64,000 nucleotides of DNA from Podospora pseudoanserina (taxonomy: Eukaryota; Ascomycota; Sordariomycetes; Sordariales; Podosporaceae), in assembly GCF_035222485.1 (NCBI RefSeq), contig NC_085920.1, forward strand, positions 2,852,001 through 2,916,000. The letters are read 5' to 3'. The notes beneath the pieces are model-generated. The model had not been told where the DNA came from, made no database searches, and was given only the letters and a program-made list of their open reading frames with translations. Shown piece after piece: positions 46,986 through 57,931 of this stretch (position 1 is its first letter; every line of letters starts with the position of its first letter). The translations under genes and the position numbers were made by a program.

Positions 46986-48877
46986 ATGTCATCCCTCATG
47001 CTTGACCGCTCCAGAATTCGCGGTGCAGGTGGGTTCCCATGGGGGGAACCTGCTGCTGCACCCCGCAGCCAGGGACTTGACCGGGACTCTGCAAGTACCT
47101 CTTCCCAAAGTGACGACTTTTCCGACCTCTTTGACTGGACGGCATATGAAAGGCATGGCACATCTGATGTGACCACACAATCCCAACACTCGGCCGAAGG
47201 CGCCAAGGGTGTTCCCGCATTCCCCAGGTCACCCCAGTCGTCACCCCAGTCACCCGGTCCTGCTTCCGATCTTGATGGGGATCTTCCCATGCCAGACGTT
47301 GAATCAGACCCCCACGTTCTCGTCTGGCCCGTCCTAGGACCGGAACCAACACGCGAGATGTCGCCCATCGAGCTCCGTCCCCCTCACCTCGGCCAACCAG
47401 ACATGGCTGCCTCCAGAGCTGTCCAAAACGAGCGGCCCCAGAGCAAGAGGCCTCGAGTTCTGGAGTCCCCAGAGCAAACCAAGGAGGTACGCGATGCCGG
47501 GGCGTGCTACCACTGTAGGATGAACAAGAGCAAGGCAAGCAGGGCCTCTTCTTCCCTTCTCCCTGCCCACCTCATTGCTGACTGGGTCTCTGTACATAGT
47601 GCTCTCCTACTTCTGCCTGCGAACCCTGCTTGAAACATCCCAAGCCCGAGCTGGCCTGTGTTCGACAGCTTCTGTCGAGCATGGTCGCCAGCCAAAGTGG
47701 TATGCTTGTCTCGGTGCCATGAGAGCCGAAGTAAAGACTGACTGTGACGTCAAGCACGCTGGAACTTGAGCGAGCCTCCGAGGCGTGAACCTATGAATGA
47801 AGGCGGGTCCTTCGTCATTTTTGTCTCTTTCTCAGACAAAACCAACAGTCGTTGCTTGCCCTTGACGGTGGCTCCCTTCATTCACCCTGACCAGGGCACT
47901 CGGTTTGGTATCTCATCGTCATCGCAACCGCTGCAAGAGAATGCCCTTCTGGCGTGGGCACAGGATGATATGCAGATGGATGACAGAATCGATGACTTTG
48001 AGTCGCTCCTCAACCACTTCCACATCCACCATGTCCGCGGCGAAGGTTTGAAGAGGGCCATGGACCGCGCAACTGCGGGCAAGTCGATCAAGGCTGTGGA
48101 AAGCCAGAAGAAGCTCCTGTCTAATTTGTTAGAGTTGAAGCTGATGTGGAAGATCTGGAGTTGCAAAGACTTCTTTGGCCGGCGGCAAGAAGCCGGTGCT
48201 GGCCGCCCCCTTGGGTTGCAGTTCTCTTCCGTTCAGAGCTGGCTTCGCTTCACCGCGGCCTCGGCAATTTCGAGGCTCGAAAAGAACATTCTGGAGGTCT
48301 TTGATGAATACCTCAAGAAAGATGCTGCTGGCTTGACAACCGCGACCAAGCCGATTCTCGAGCTTTCGAGATGGGTGGCGCTCTGGCAAATGATCTTGGT
48401 CTACCGCCGGTCGCTCAGGCTGCTCCAGGAGCACAATGAAGCGGAACCATATGTGCCAGGAGGTGAGCAAAACCCCAGACAAAGTACTCCACCACCGTTG
48501 TGGTACTAACAACAAAACAGTTGAGACCAATGAGAAGCGACGGAGGTTTCGAACGACAACCGCGGACTTGTTTCGTAGCGTTGTTGTGATTTACTGGGAG
48601 CTGTTCCACAAGCCAAAGACAATCCAGAATATCCAGAACCCCGAGGCGAGACTTTTCGGAGATGATGCTCTCCATAGAGGGTTCCAGAGCGTGGTGGCTG
48701 CTGTGCCAACATTCTGTGAGTTGCCGTCCTAAAAATCGGCATCGGCGATGTGATCGACTGACGGTAAATTTCCCAACAGACCAGCAAGTGGCAAATCTGA
48801 GTTTGCCGGCAGACGAGTTCTTCCGGGCACATCTTGTCGACAGAGACCTCAAGAAGCCCAAGACGAAGCGCCGCTAG
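46986..48877 (+). CDS. Zn2Cys6 zinc-cluster protein with a C-terminal region resembling its neighbour
   Basis: Exons are 46986-47534, 47600-47699, 47836-48462, 48521-48715 and 48780-48877, giving 522 residues. The zinc cluster is C174-x2-C177-x6-C184-x5-C190-x2-C193-x9-C203 with the basic RMNKSK loop, the fungal Gal4-type DNA-binding module; the last spacer is one longer than the usual 6-8. The first intron has GC-AG ends and cuts between K183 and C184. The other introns are GT-AG with exact phase. The N-terminus is Ser/Pro-rich, and the C-terminus ends KKPKTKRR, a possible nuclear signal. Residues 270-410 contain FHIHHVR, LLELKL and ALWQMILVYRRS, resembling the order of motifs in the protein encoded 3 kb upstream. 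I infer a transcription regulator with unknown targets. Confidence 0.85.
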
Positions 48878-49287
48878 CTTCATAATGGTGTAGCTCTTGA
48901 GTGAGGGCGCTCTGGGTATTTGTTATGATTGACGATGTCGATGAGGTTGATGACTCGATGACATTTATGACGATTGATGACTGTTTTCTTGGCGTTATGG
49001 ATGGGAAAAGACAAGGCCCCCGCGGGTGGTTGGGGTGTTTGGGTGCTCAAGAATGTTGCATAGGCCCGAAATGTTGCTTGATCTGGCATCAAGATTTGTC
49101 AGGTTATGCTGAGCCGGGCACTGGAGGTTTTGTCGTCTTTGTGAGGTGTTACTCTGTTTTGCCTTTTGTCTGGGAGAAAGTCGAAGAGAGGTTGTCAGAT
49201 ACGTTCCAAAGATAGAAACATACTCTCAACCGTTCGTCCATCATGGCCTTGAGTGCAGCCTAGCCGTCCATATTCAACAATCCTGCA
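48878..49287. other. Short convergent 3' region
   Basis: This lies between the zinc-cluster gene (+) and rtg2 (-). It holds only 3' flanks; no gene is seen. Confidence 0.6.
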
Positions 49288-51169
49288 TCAAGCAAGTACA
49301 TTGACTGTGACGATAAACTTCTTCTTTTCGTCACCATGCTTCCCGACCTTCTTGAACAACTCCCTCAAGTCGTCAAGATCGAGACCTCTCGAGGCCTCTT
49401 TGCTGATGGTGATCTCGAGATGTAACTTGTACCTCTTCCCCTGCTCAGCGCTGGAACGGAACGAGATCTTGTCCCTGATGGCCTCATTAGACTTGGGCCA
49501 CGCTGGAATGACTGTTGCCAGTGCTGCCGTTACAGCCCCCGTGTAGTCTGCCCAGAAACCAGCGTTCGGATCTGCCGCATCGACAAGCTCGCGAAGATTC
49601 CGCTGGAGCTGTTGATCGATAGGGCCCAGGTTTGCGCCCCAGCGTGCGCAGAGTGTCACAGCCAAAACCGCGCGAGCCAGATGCGTCAGACCCGGTGAGT
49701 CAGGATGGTTGATGGCATCGTGGAGAGCAGAAGACGCGTTGGCAGCATCACTCTCGCCCATTCGACACCAAATGTGGCTGGCGTAAAGGGGACCAAGCTG
49801 CAGACTGAAGACGCTGGCTACGCTGGTCAAGTCGAAACCGGGCGGAAATGCCGAGTGCAAGGTGCTGAGGAGGGCTTGTAGGGTTGTGCCACCTTGTGCT
49901 GGACCCGAAGGAATTGAGCTCTCAACGTCATCTGGAAGTGACAAAGGATTGCTGTTCCTGATTTCCCGAGGTAGCATCATCAGCAACGCACCCTCCCGGT
50001 TGCCCCCTGAGCAGAACGTTGCTGAACGTATAGGGGGCACTGCTGCAATGAGAGCTTCAACAACAGTGACAATGGCTGGAAACTGGGCACGTCTGCGTTT
50101 TGACATGCCAAAGATTTTGCCTTCAAAAGACTTGTTGACTTTAAGCATCTCCTTGGTTTTGTTGAAGAGCTGTCCAGAGGCCGTGTATGATCCGATTGAT
50201 GGGATCGGATAGGGCTGGATGGGATTGTTGTGCATGATCATGCTTCCGTAACCCCGGAACCCTCCGCCGCAGAGAAAGATATCGATCCCCGCCTCCTTCC
50301 CCCTCGCCTCAGCAGCAAGCTGGGCGAGGGTGGGAAACTTGGCGCACAGTGTCTGAAAAGCCTTAGCCATGCCATCTTGGAGCTTGGCTTTTTCGGACGT
50401 CTGCACATCAACGTGGGCGGTATCGAGAATCTTGATGAGGCGAGCAGCTCCAAACGGCAGACTCTGTCCCGCAACCGCTGCTTCCACCTCAGGGAGAGGC
50501 TGTCCCTGGTCCTCTTGATGCCCAGAAGTACCAGACGTGTCCATCCACGTCATCTGAACACTACCGCCGCCGAGATCGAGAATCAAGCCCTTCACATCAA
50601 CAAAACTTGACCGAGCCCCCACGGCGCCAAAGAGGGTCTCGACTTGAGGCGAAAGGATATGCACGCTCAGATCGGGAGCCTCGGCACGTATCGCCTCGAG
50701 CATAGACGCGGCATTCTCGGCCCGGCGCATGGCTTCTGTCGCAAAGACGATCAGCTGACTGGGAGGCACATCATAGCTGTCGACAGCAATAGACCTGAAG
50801 CGTGCCAGTGTCTGCGAGACTTGCTTGATTGTCTCATCGGGGAAGACCAAGGGATGGTCGCCATGTGCCGATGTTGATGGCCGGTTCAGGGCATCGAACA
50901 ACGAGATGGCCGCCCTTTCTCGGTAGAGACACTTGAGCAGGCGGGCCCGAGGAGGGCAGAGATCCGAGACAGAGAATCGAATGCCATTGCTTCGAGGGAA
51001 GCATGATGTTTGATTAGGGAATGGTTACGGAGAAGGAAGAGAAGAAGGGGCGCTCGGCTTACCTTCCCATGTCAACCAGGGCATAGCGGTGGTTTTTGCT
51101 GTTGGGATCCCATCTCGGCAGCTTCTCCTTGTAATTGCCAATAGTGACAATATCGACGGTGGAGGACAT
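49288..51169 (-). CDS. rtg2: Retrograde regulation protein 2 (Ppx/GppA phosphatase family)
   Basis: Exons on the minus strand are 51169-51063 and 50989-49288, giving 602 residues (yeast Rtg2 has 588). The intron joins ALVDMG to SNGIRFSVSDLCPPR, the first phosphate-binding motif of the actin-like ATPase fold; the second is LILDLGGGSVQMTW. FLCGGGFRGYGSM and the C-terminal helical domain follow. Rtg2 in yeast carries mitochondrial-dysfunction signals to the nucleus and is also part of the SLIK complex; in filamentous fungi the homologue is conserved but its role is less clear. The ATG before MSSTVDIV is the first in frame; the frame is open upstream through a TAGG repeat but has no ATG. Confidence 0.93.
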
Positions 51170-51753
51170 GGTGATCAATTGGGGGCGGAGTAGTGAGTGG
51201 GTGTAGTAGGTAGGTAGGTAGGTAGGTAGGGAGGTAGGCAAAGAGGTGAAGTGGACGCTCTGACTTTTGGGTTAGGCAAATTTGGAGCAGCGCCCAAATG
51301 TTGCTAGCCTCGTGACGTTACTGCCCAAAACTCGCGTGGTCCTTTCTCAAAGGCCCGTATCCGATAATGCACGCAATCTTTTGCGTATTGCAGCTTCCAT
51401 CTGCAACTTTGCGCAACGTGGTCCGGCGCGACTGGAGCAGCTTGAAGCAGACTCGGAACGACAACGTCGGATGTGGTCCCACGATTTGGAACTGGCTGAT
51501 TCACCAATGAACTGTAAGGGCCCGAGATGACGTTGGTGCAACCATGTCAGCCGATGACGCCTTAACCGCCGCGCTCCCATCCTCCGTCTATTTATGATAG
51601 TGCGCTATCTTATCCCACGTTCGTCGTTTCAACCAACAATGTCAGGCATAGGAGGCTGTGTAACGCAGTAAGTATGAGTAAGGATGCAAATCTAGTATGT
51701 ATTATTTATTATTATTGGTATACCTCTCATGTCTTGAAACCCTTCACTGGCTC
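51170..51753. other. rtg2 promoter and 3' flank of the glycosyltransferase-like gene
   Basis: Both neighbours are on the minus strand. A TAGG repeat of six units (51207-51230) lies about 40-60 bp upstream of the rtg2 ATG, reading CCTA on the coding strand. Confidence 0.55.
51207..51230 (+). repeat. TAGG tetranucleotide microsatellite in the rtg2 leader
   Basis: Six exact TAGG units, with further near-copies on both sides. It probably lies in the transcribed leader or core promoter of rtg2. Confidence 0.9.
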
Positions 51754-53161
51754 TCATGGCCATATTGTCGCCCTCAATGTGTCTGCCTTTTCTGAAGATC
51801 CAAGAAGGATGGAATACCTATCCTGATGTTGGATAGGGGAGCTGGTGGCGAGAGACTGTGGCTCTCCGTCTGCTCCTGGTACAGAATGCCGCCTGAGTGC
51901 GATGTTCCAGTCAAAGATGGAGCCGCTCAGGCCAACGGTCAGTCCAGCCCGAAGCATGATCTCGTAGTCGACGAGCGCACGCTGGTCCCATGTGAGTTGC
52001 TCGAGAAGCTCTCGGCCTTCCGGTTCATCCAGCATTAAATCCTGCTTGTATACCATCGTCACGCCCACCGCCTCGGCCTTTTTGGATAACTTTCGTCTGC
52101 GCTCTTCTGTTTCTCCCGTGGCAACAAAAGCAAAGCCGGCCGTTGAGTTGGTGACAAGCTCGACCAAGGTAGAGACCTGGTCGTCGAAGGGTGGAAAGAT
52201 AGGAGTCGCATCCGCCTCTGTCCTGAGATGTAGTCCGGGGAAAGTGCTGTGCTGGAAACCCTGCTTAGGGTCCAGATTCAGTTGATATTTCTTGTGCAGA
52301 TTGTACAGCGCAATAGCGGCGAGCACTCTGGCGTCTTTACGCGGCCGTAGAAGACGGCCAAAGTTCTTGGCCAGCTCTGGGTTCCCATATGCTGTTGGGA
52401 AAACCGAGCTTATCACATCGGAGCTGAACCGTATGGGAAACGGACGTGTCTCTGGGTCCTCTGCCCTGTCGATGTACGACTTGATCTGCTCCGACAACGT
52501 ATTCATGTCCTCAATAACGGAGCCATTCAGTTTAGCTCCAACATCTTGTAAGCTAATCTTCCGAGCTGATTGCACCTGTGGCACATCCCAAAGCTCGTTC
52601 ATGGATCGATATAATTTCAGCTGCGGGCAGTGTTCCGATAGCGTTTGGTTGAGGTATTCATAGTCGAACAAGTAGTCGATAAACTCCCCGATGTAGGGAC
52701 CGCCGCCGTTCTTGGGCCGGGTATTCGCAACGTTCTTATCGTCGCGCTTGATGATCCGGGGAAGAACCAACTCGGCTGAACAAATCCATCCGTCAGTTTG
52801 CGTACCTCTTTTGAATGTCAGACTTCTCCATCTTACCACCAGCCTCGATAGCGAAGCGAATGCAGTTCAGATGCGCGTCTTTGACTTGGCCAAAACCTCC
52901 AGATTGGGGATCACAAGACAGCATCAACCCTGGTGTCCAAGTCTTGCTCGCGCATAGCTCCGAGATACTACTGCCATCTAGTTGTCCGCCAACATCGTGA
53001 TCCAAGAAATCCGTGATGAAGATATCCCTTTCGCTTTTGAACTGGCGAACGACGCTGTTATACGCCGGCTGGTCCGAGACCATGTAGGCGACCAACCATA
53101 CGACAATCAGTGCCGGACCGGCGAACTTGAGCAGATAAACGAGGCGCGGGGAGGCCAGCAT
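51754..53161 (-). CDS. Type II membrane protein, fungal O-fucosyltransferase-like
   Basis: Exons on the minus strand are 53161-52837 and 52775-51754, giving 448 residues. A signal anchor (about residues 8-27) follows a short N-terminus, the topology of a Golgi enzyme. CDPQSGGFGQVKDAHLNCIRFAIEAG then AELVLPRIIKRD is a donor-site-like start; GLHLRTEADA resembles the HLRxE motif of protein O-fucosyltransferase folds, and the late GLSGSIFDWNIALRRHS fits the conserved end of that fold. I infer a GT-B-type sugar transferase of a fungal-specific family; donor and acceptor are unknown. The intron is GT-AG and restores the frame between EAG and AELVLP. It is upstream of rtg2 on the same strand and divergent from the gene at 55982. 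Confidence 0.8.
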
Positions 53162-55981
53162 GGCGACGACTGTTGAGATGGAACAATCGAATGATCACAT
53201 CAGGCCTCGACGATTTCAGCGAAAAGCCAGAGGTGTCCAAAAGAGGGGTGAGGCACAGTTGAATTCTCACTCAGGCAGCGAGAAAAGGGATGTATCCCCC
53301 GATGCCTGCTCAAGGGATTCCAAATGCCAGCTGAAGGAGCTGATGAGAGATCATCCCTCCCAAAAGGGAATAGCCCAAGCCATTATCAATGGTGTGCCGC
53401 GTGTGCACACCAGCAGCCCCATGCTTATCATGGAACCTGGACCTGAATTTGTGCCCTGAGTGTTTTGATGGAAGAAGGTGAAGTTTGGGATGGGATTGTG
53501 ATGTTTTTATATCTGGATATATAATGTCTGGGCTTGGCCGTCGTCAAGCTGTCAAAGTGCCTTCCCGTCACGGAGGCGATGGATCAAGGTAGTACCCGCA
53601 TATGGATAGAGTGGCACACATCCTTAGCACCTCTGATATCAGCCGTCCACAATAACACGAAGACTGTCCCTGGAAGCTTGTATTAATGTATTTGTTTCTG
53701 AGCTTGTGCGCTAGTTGCTCGCTGAATTTACCGCTCCTATTCTCCGTTTGGAAGTACCCAACTTAGAGGAGTGCGCAAACCAAGCTGCTGATTTCAAGAG
53801 CGAGGTGTAGAGTCGCTTCTTGAACTCATGGACACGGCCAGTACGAGAACCAGGTCCCAAGATCGCCATCATTCTTCCCGAGAGAGAATAAGACGCGGTT
53901 CGGAGAGCGGTGTGTCCCACCGAAGCCAGAGGTTTTGATACGACGATGCTATCCAAACCACGTTCTGTGTATTGTACTCTGTGGTCTCGTTTATAGAGCG
54001 CAGGTGTGTCTGTAGATGCTCGAGCGCACAGACGGGTATGCTTGTAGAACCTGGCTTCTCAGATTCTGGTAGATTTGCTTCGTTTCAACTCGACAGCATA
54101 TCAATGCACAAATGTGCCTAAACAACGACAACAGGACTGACATATCATGAACTATCCCAAAGTGGCTCCAATAGCCATCAAGACGAGCCCTTGCTTCGTA
54201 TTTTCATGCGCACAAGGATCCGAAAGGGGAAAGTTGTGGGAGTTTGCGGGATGTGAGTGGGCAGAAAACAACTTTAAAAAACGGCCACTTAGGGTCGCCC
54301 GCCCAAACGCGTCTGGCACGCGAAAAAACGCGACGAATGCCCCGGTCAACCCCTCCCACAACTTCACAAGCGAGGACCGTTGTTGATGTGGTCACACAGT
54401 GCCTTCTTTTCCCTCTCGTCCCAACAGTGTCCTGGGCTGCTGTCATTCCCATCTCATCAACCGCTTCCTTGGGATCAATCTAAATGCGAAATAGCTGGAT
54501 CATCCTGACTTACCATCTTAATGCAGCGGAGACACCCCGCCGGAGGTGTCTGACGTAGTAATATCCATCATCTCGATCTCTTCCCCAGTCGCTGGTCCAG
54601 AGTCCACCCGCGCTTCTGCGCTTCTTTTTTCCCCGCCAAGTGGTTTCCTGCATGTCGACTTGCAGCACGCGAGAATTCCCCCAGCCCCTTCGTTTTCCCT
54701 CGTTCGCCTCGACTTTTTTCTGCAAGCCATTCGATTCGCTCTGCTCTGCGCGACGCGTGAAGATATCACGAACCCACCCACTGTCACTACTCCTCCCCCC
54801 ACTCGCCTGCCACTCCTGCGCTACTTTTACAAGCCACTGGCTGGTCCTTGAGCTCCCATCCATCCCCAACCGGAGACGCGTTGCTGCCAGCCGAACAGCT
54901 ACGCTGCCCAACTGGCAACTTGATATCCATAGTCAGATCCCCAAGAGGTCCACGAGTCTGCAAATCCACGAATCCACAACAGTTTGCCCTCCACGCTGCC
55001 TGAGGTTGGGGTTCCATCCCGGACGCAGCATCGCACACACCCCGCGGCAAGAGCTTGAAGTCGTCTTCTAGCGGGCCTGGGCCCTGTCGGCGACTACTGC
55101 GAGTGGAGAGTGGATAAAGTGTTCAGGGGACCTTGCGATCAAGGGTCCGCTGCCCTTCCTGGCGCCGCCCACATTCACAGTCACCACCCCCCCCCCTCCC
55201 CACCCCCCTCTTCTCTGCCCAGCAACAGCACATAGCACAGTTACATATTCCCAACATTCCCGTCTGCTGTAGTCCCCTTCCCCCTTCCTCCCCCTTTTTC
55301 CTTCTGCGCAGTCACTCCTTTTGCGACCAGATTAAACGGCCGGTCGCGCTCGGCGCAAGGGTCTCAGATGCTCTACGGACACTCCAACACATGACGGACA
55401 GCACAGACAGACGACTACGAGACTGGCGACACGGTACTTTTTCTTTTTCCGTCACAAAATTCCGACGATAATCTCAACCTCCCTGATCTGGATTTTCCGT
55501 TTTTCGCCATTAGCAATTGCCCGAGGAGCTTATTGTTGTTGTTGCCGGACCTGGATCTTGCGGCTGTGCACTTGCTTTTTTGCGGTTGCGTTGCTCAGAC
55601 CCCAGCTTTCCCCAGCCTATCCGTCACCTTTTGACCAGCCATCCGATTTTGACATGCGCTGCGCTACCTTCCCACTGGCACCAACAAATCCCCAAAACGC
55701 GTCAAAACTCCCACAACGCGCCTCCAGAACTTGATATTGAGCTTCCCACAGACAATCAGGTAGTTGGGATCTGTCTGTCTCTCTCTCTGCCTGGCTTGAC
55801 ACCACCAGCAGAGAGCGCAAAACAATCAACGAACGCGATACGATATTTACGACACAAACATACGAACGACTTCCATTTTACTCGCCAAAACATCACCCCT
55901 AATTCCAAACCCCAACCGAATTCCCTAGTTTCACCATAATTAGCTTCTTTATGACGCACTAGCATTCCGGTCAAAGACAAG
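53162..55981. promoter_or_regulatory. 2.8-kb divergent region with a pyrimidine-rich leader
   Basis: The left part (to about 54500) shows no gene. From 54540 to 55981 the plus strand is rich in C and T, like other leaders here, and probably is promoter and long 5' UTR of the gene at 55982. A plausible leader intron lies at about 55760-55808, and another may end at CCATTAG near 55514; neither can be proved. A 99-codon plus-strand frame starting at 53160 overlaps the glycosyltransferase-like start codon antisense and looks non-coding. Confidence 0.45.
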
Positions 55982-57931
55982 ATGAATCAACATTCCGGTT
56001 CGGCAACCCTCCCACGGGGTTTCAGGTTTGAGATGCCCAGGACACCGGAGCCCTTCGCAGAAAACGATGAGGCTCAAATCCCTTCGCCACCAAAACCACG
56101 TCTAAGGTTGGTCAAGAGGCGCGTTGTCTCTCAACTCACGGCACCTACTCAGCAGTTTCTCGCTTCTGTGGCTGCCGCCGACGTTCCAATTCCCAGCATT
56201 GAGGAGCCAGAGACGAGTTCGCACGACTTCGCCATGGGGAACGCTGACTCTTTCCCCGCGAGAATGCGCCACGAGGAGATGGATGCGAGCTTTTTGCAGC
56301 CCATCGGGCGAACATACGAGCTCCCAAAGACGCCAGCACCCGACTTCATCCCGTGCTTATCGCCGGGGCAGTACCCCAACTGGACCCTTGACTCGACTGC
56401 CAGCAGCGTCGAGTCGACACCAGAGCCAGACTACGAATCCAGCAGACCTTCGACGGCTAGGTCGACATTGACTAGCGCATCCTTGTTCAGCCGCTTTTCC
56501 ATGCTTTCAGATGACGACAACTGCGCCAGCCCTCTACTAGAAAGCAAAGAGCACTATCACCAAGAAGAACCCGAGCTTCCGCCGGCAGCTGGTAAAGCCA
56601 AAGCCAGGAAGGCTCCCTGGACCAAGGCGATGAGCGACCATTTGTGGTCAACGTTTATCCTGTATCTCCAGGACCCCAAGGTGACACCTTTCCGGATGGG
56701 CAAGAGCTGCCTCCCACCTGACGGTGTCTGCCTTCGCGTGGCGCGCGAAGCAAAGAGAAGTTGGAAGGGCGCCAAAGCTTTGACGAAGAAGACCAACGTG
56801 AGCGATGGAAGGAAGAGTGGCAGCACTACACCCACCGCCGAGAACAGCAGCACATTTATCCAGTGGCCTCACACTTGCGCCGCGACCCGAGTTCACCTGC
56901 GGGAGCTGTGCAGACAGAAAGCTGCGGCGGGCGCGAAGAACCCACGCTTCCTCCCTCGCAGCACGACCCCTTTTGCGCAAGCTGCTGCGCGTCACTCCAA
57001 CATGCGCCCGGCGCTGGCGCATGAGCCTCTTCAATTCGCGACCCAGGACATGTCTCTGTCTCTTGCCTTGAGCACAGCAGAAAGCATGCAACCAACTGGT
57101 CCCCTGGCGCAACTCACGGGCTCAACCCCTGAGCCTGTGGAGGAGGAGCAATCTAATGCTACTGAGCCCTTCCCACTGGCACCGGCTTTTGACATGCCGA
57201 TTATCAGCCCAAATATCGAGACTTTCGAGGGCGGGCCTGGTTTCGCCGAGTGCCAACGTTTGGGATCCCCCTTTGGCGCGAAGAGCTATGGACCCAGCTC
57301 CTCGGGATCGCTTGCCACCGTGCTTGGCTTGAGTGGACCAATGCCTCGCAGACAGAGCCAGACACTTGGCTCTCGCCGCACACTCCAGTCACCAGTACGA
57401 ATGAGCAGGTCGGGTACTCAAAAGCGACGTCACACCCAATCCAGCGTTCCTCGCGTACGACCTAGCATCGGCGCTGATCTGTGGCTCGACCCCAACTTCA
57501 GCATGAACTCCACGGGCGACGCTCGTGCCGACCGGGAATTCTGTTCCACAGCGTCGAGCCACCACGATGAGCTGTTCATCCCAAGGATACCTCCGGTACC
57601 TACCCTGAGCTCGTCCACTAGCATGCCCAACGTGGGAGGCCAGTTGTTGGAACCTCCAGCTCTCCAGCCTCCCCGTCTTGGCTCTCCATTCAAGGGTCAC
57701 CGAGCGACCCGCTCGAGCTTCAGCTTCCCCAGCAGAATGCACCGGGCGCAAAGCGGCAGTGTCGACCTCGGCATGCTTGGGCGACCATTTGCCACTATCC
57801 AACAGCCCTCGGCCGAGTCGAGTACCTCTCCCGTACGATCCAATCTTGCCGGCCGCCTGGCTTACCTTGACCAGCGCCTCAAGGAGATTCGGCAGAGGGA
57901 AGCGAACCGTCGATCTCAGTCACCGTTGTAG
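55982..57931 (+). CDS. Conserved ascomycete protein of unknown function, possibly nuclear
   Basis: This is a single exon of 649 residues from an ATG. Most of it is Ser/Pro-rich and probably disordered. One compact region, residues 211-313, stands out: APWTKAMSDHLWSTFILYLQ, DPKVTPFRMGKSCLPPDGVC, LRVAREAKRSWKG and, after a Ser/Thr linker, TFIQWPHTCAATRVHLRELC. The Trp/Leu spacing and the basic RVAREAKRSW helix suggest a small helical, possibly DNA-binding module, but I do not recognise a named family. Basic stretches (RRQSQTLGSRR, KRRH) and many SP/TP sites fit a regulated nuclear protein. The last 25 residues (LAYLDQRLKEIRQREANRR) form a short coiled-coil. Start and frame are clear; function is not. 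Confidence 0.82.
   Translation: MNQHSGSATLPRGFRFEMPRTPEPFAENDEAQIPSPPKPRLRLVKRRVVSQLTAPTQQFLASVAAADVPIPSIEEPETSSHDFAMGNADSFPARMRHEEMDASFLQPIGRTYELPKTPAPDFIPCLSPGQYPNWTLDSTASSVESTPEPDYESSRPSTARSTLTSASLFSRFSMLSDDDNCASPLLESKEHYHQEEPELPPAAGKAKARKAPWTKAMSDHLWSTFILYLQDPKVTPFRMGKSCLPPDGVCLRVAREAKRSWKGAKALTKKTNVSDGRKSGSTTPTAENSSTFIQWPHTCAATRVHLRELCRQKAAAGAKNPRFLPRSTTPFAQAAARHSNMRPALAHEPLQFATQDMSLSLALSTAESMQPTGPLAQLTGSTPEPVEEEQSNATEPFPLAPAFDMPIISPNIETFEGGPGFAECQRLGSPFGAKSYGPSSSGSLATVLGLSGPMPRRQSQTLGSRRTLQSPVRMSRSGTQKRRHTQSSVPRVRPSIGADLWLDPNFSMNSTGDARADREFCSTASSHHDELFIPRIPPVPTLSSSTSMPNVGGQLLEPPALQPPRLGSPFKGHRATRSSFSFPSRMHRAQSGSVDLGMLGRPFATIQQPSAESSTSPVRSNLAGRLAYLDQRLKEIRQREANRRSQSPL

Noticed and set aside
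53160-53459. 99-codon plus-strand ATG frame opposite the glycosyltransferase-like start
   Set aside because: It shares the CATG of that start in antisense and has no recognisable features; it is probably the leader of the minus-strand gene.
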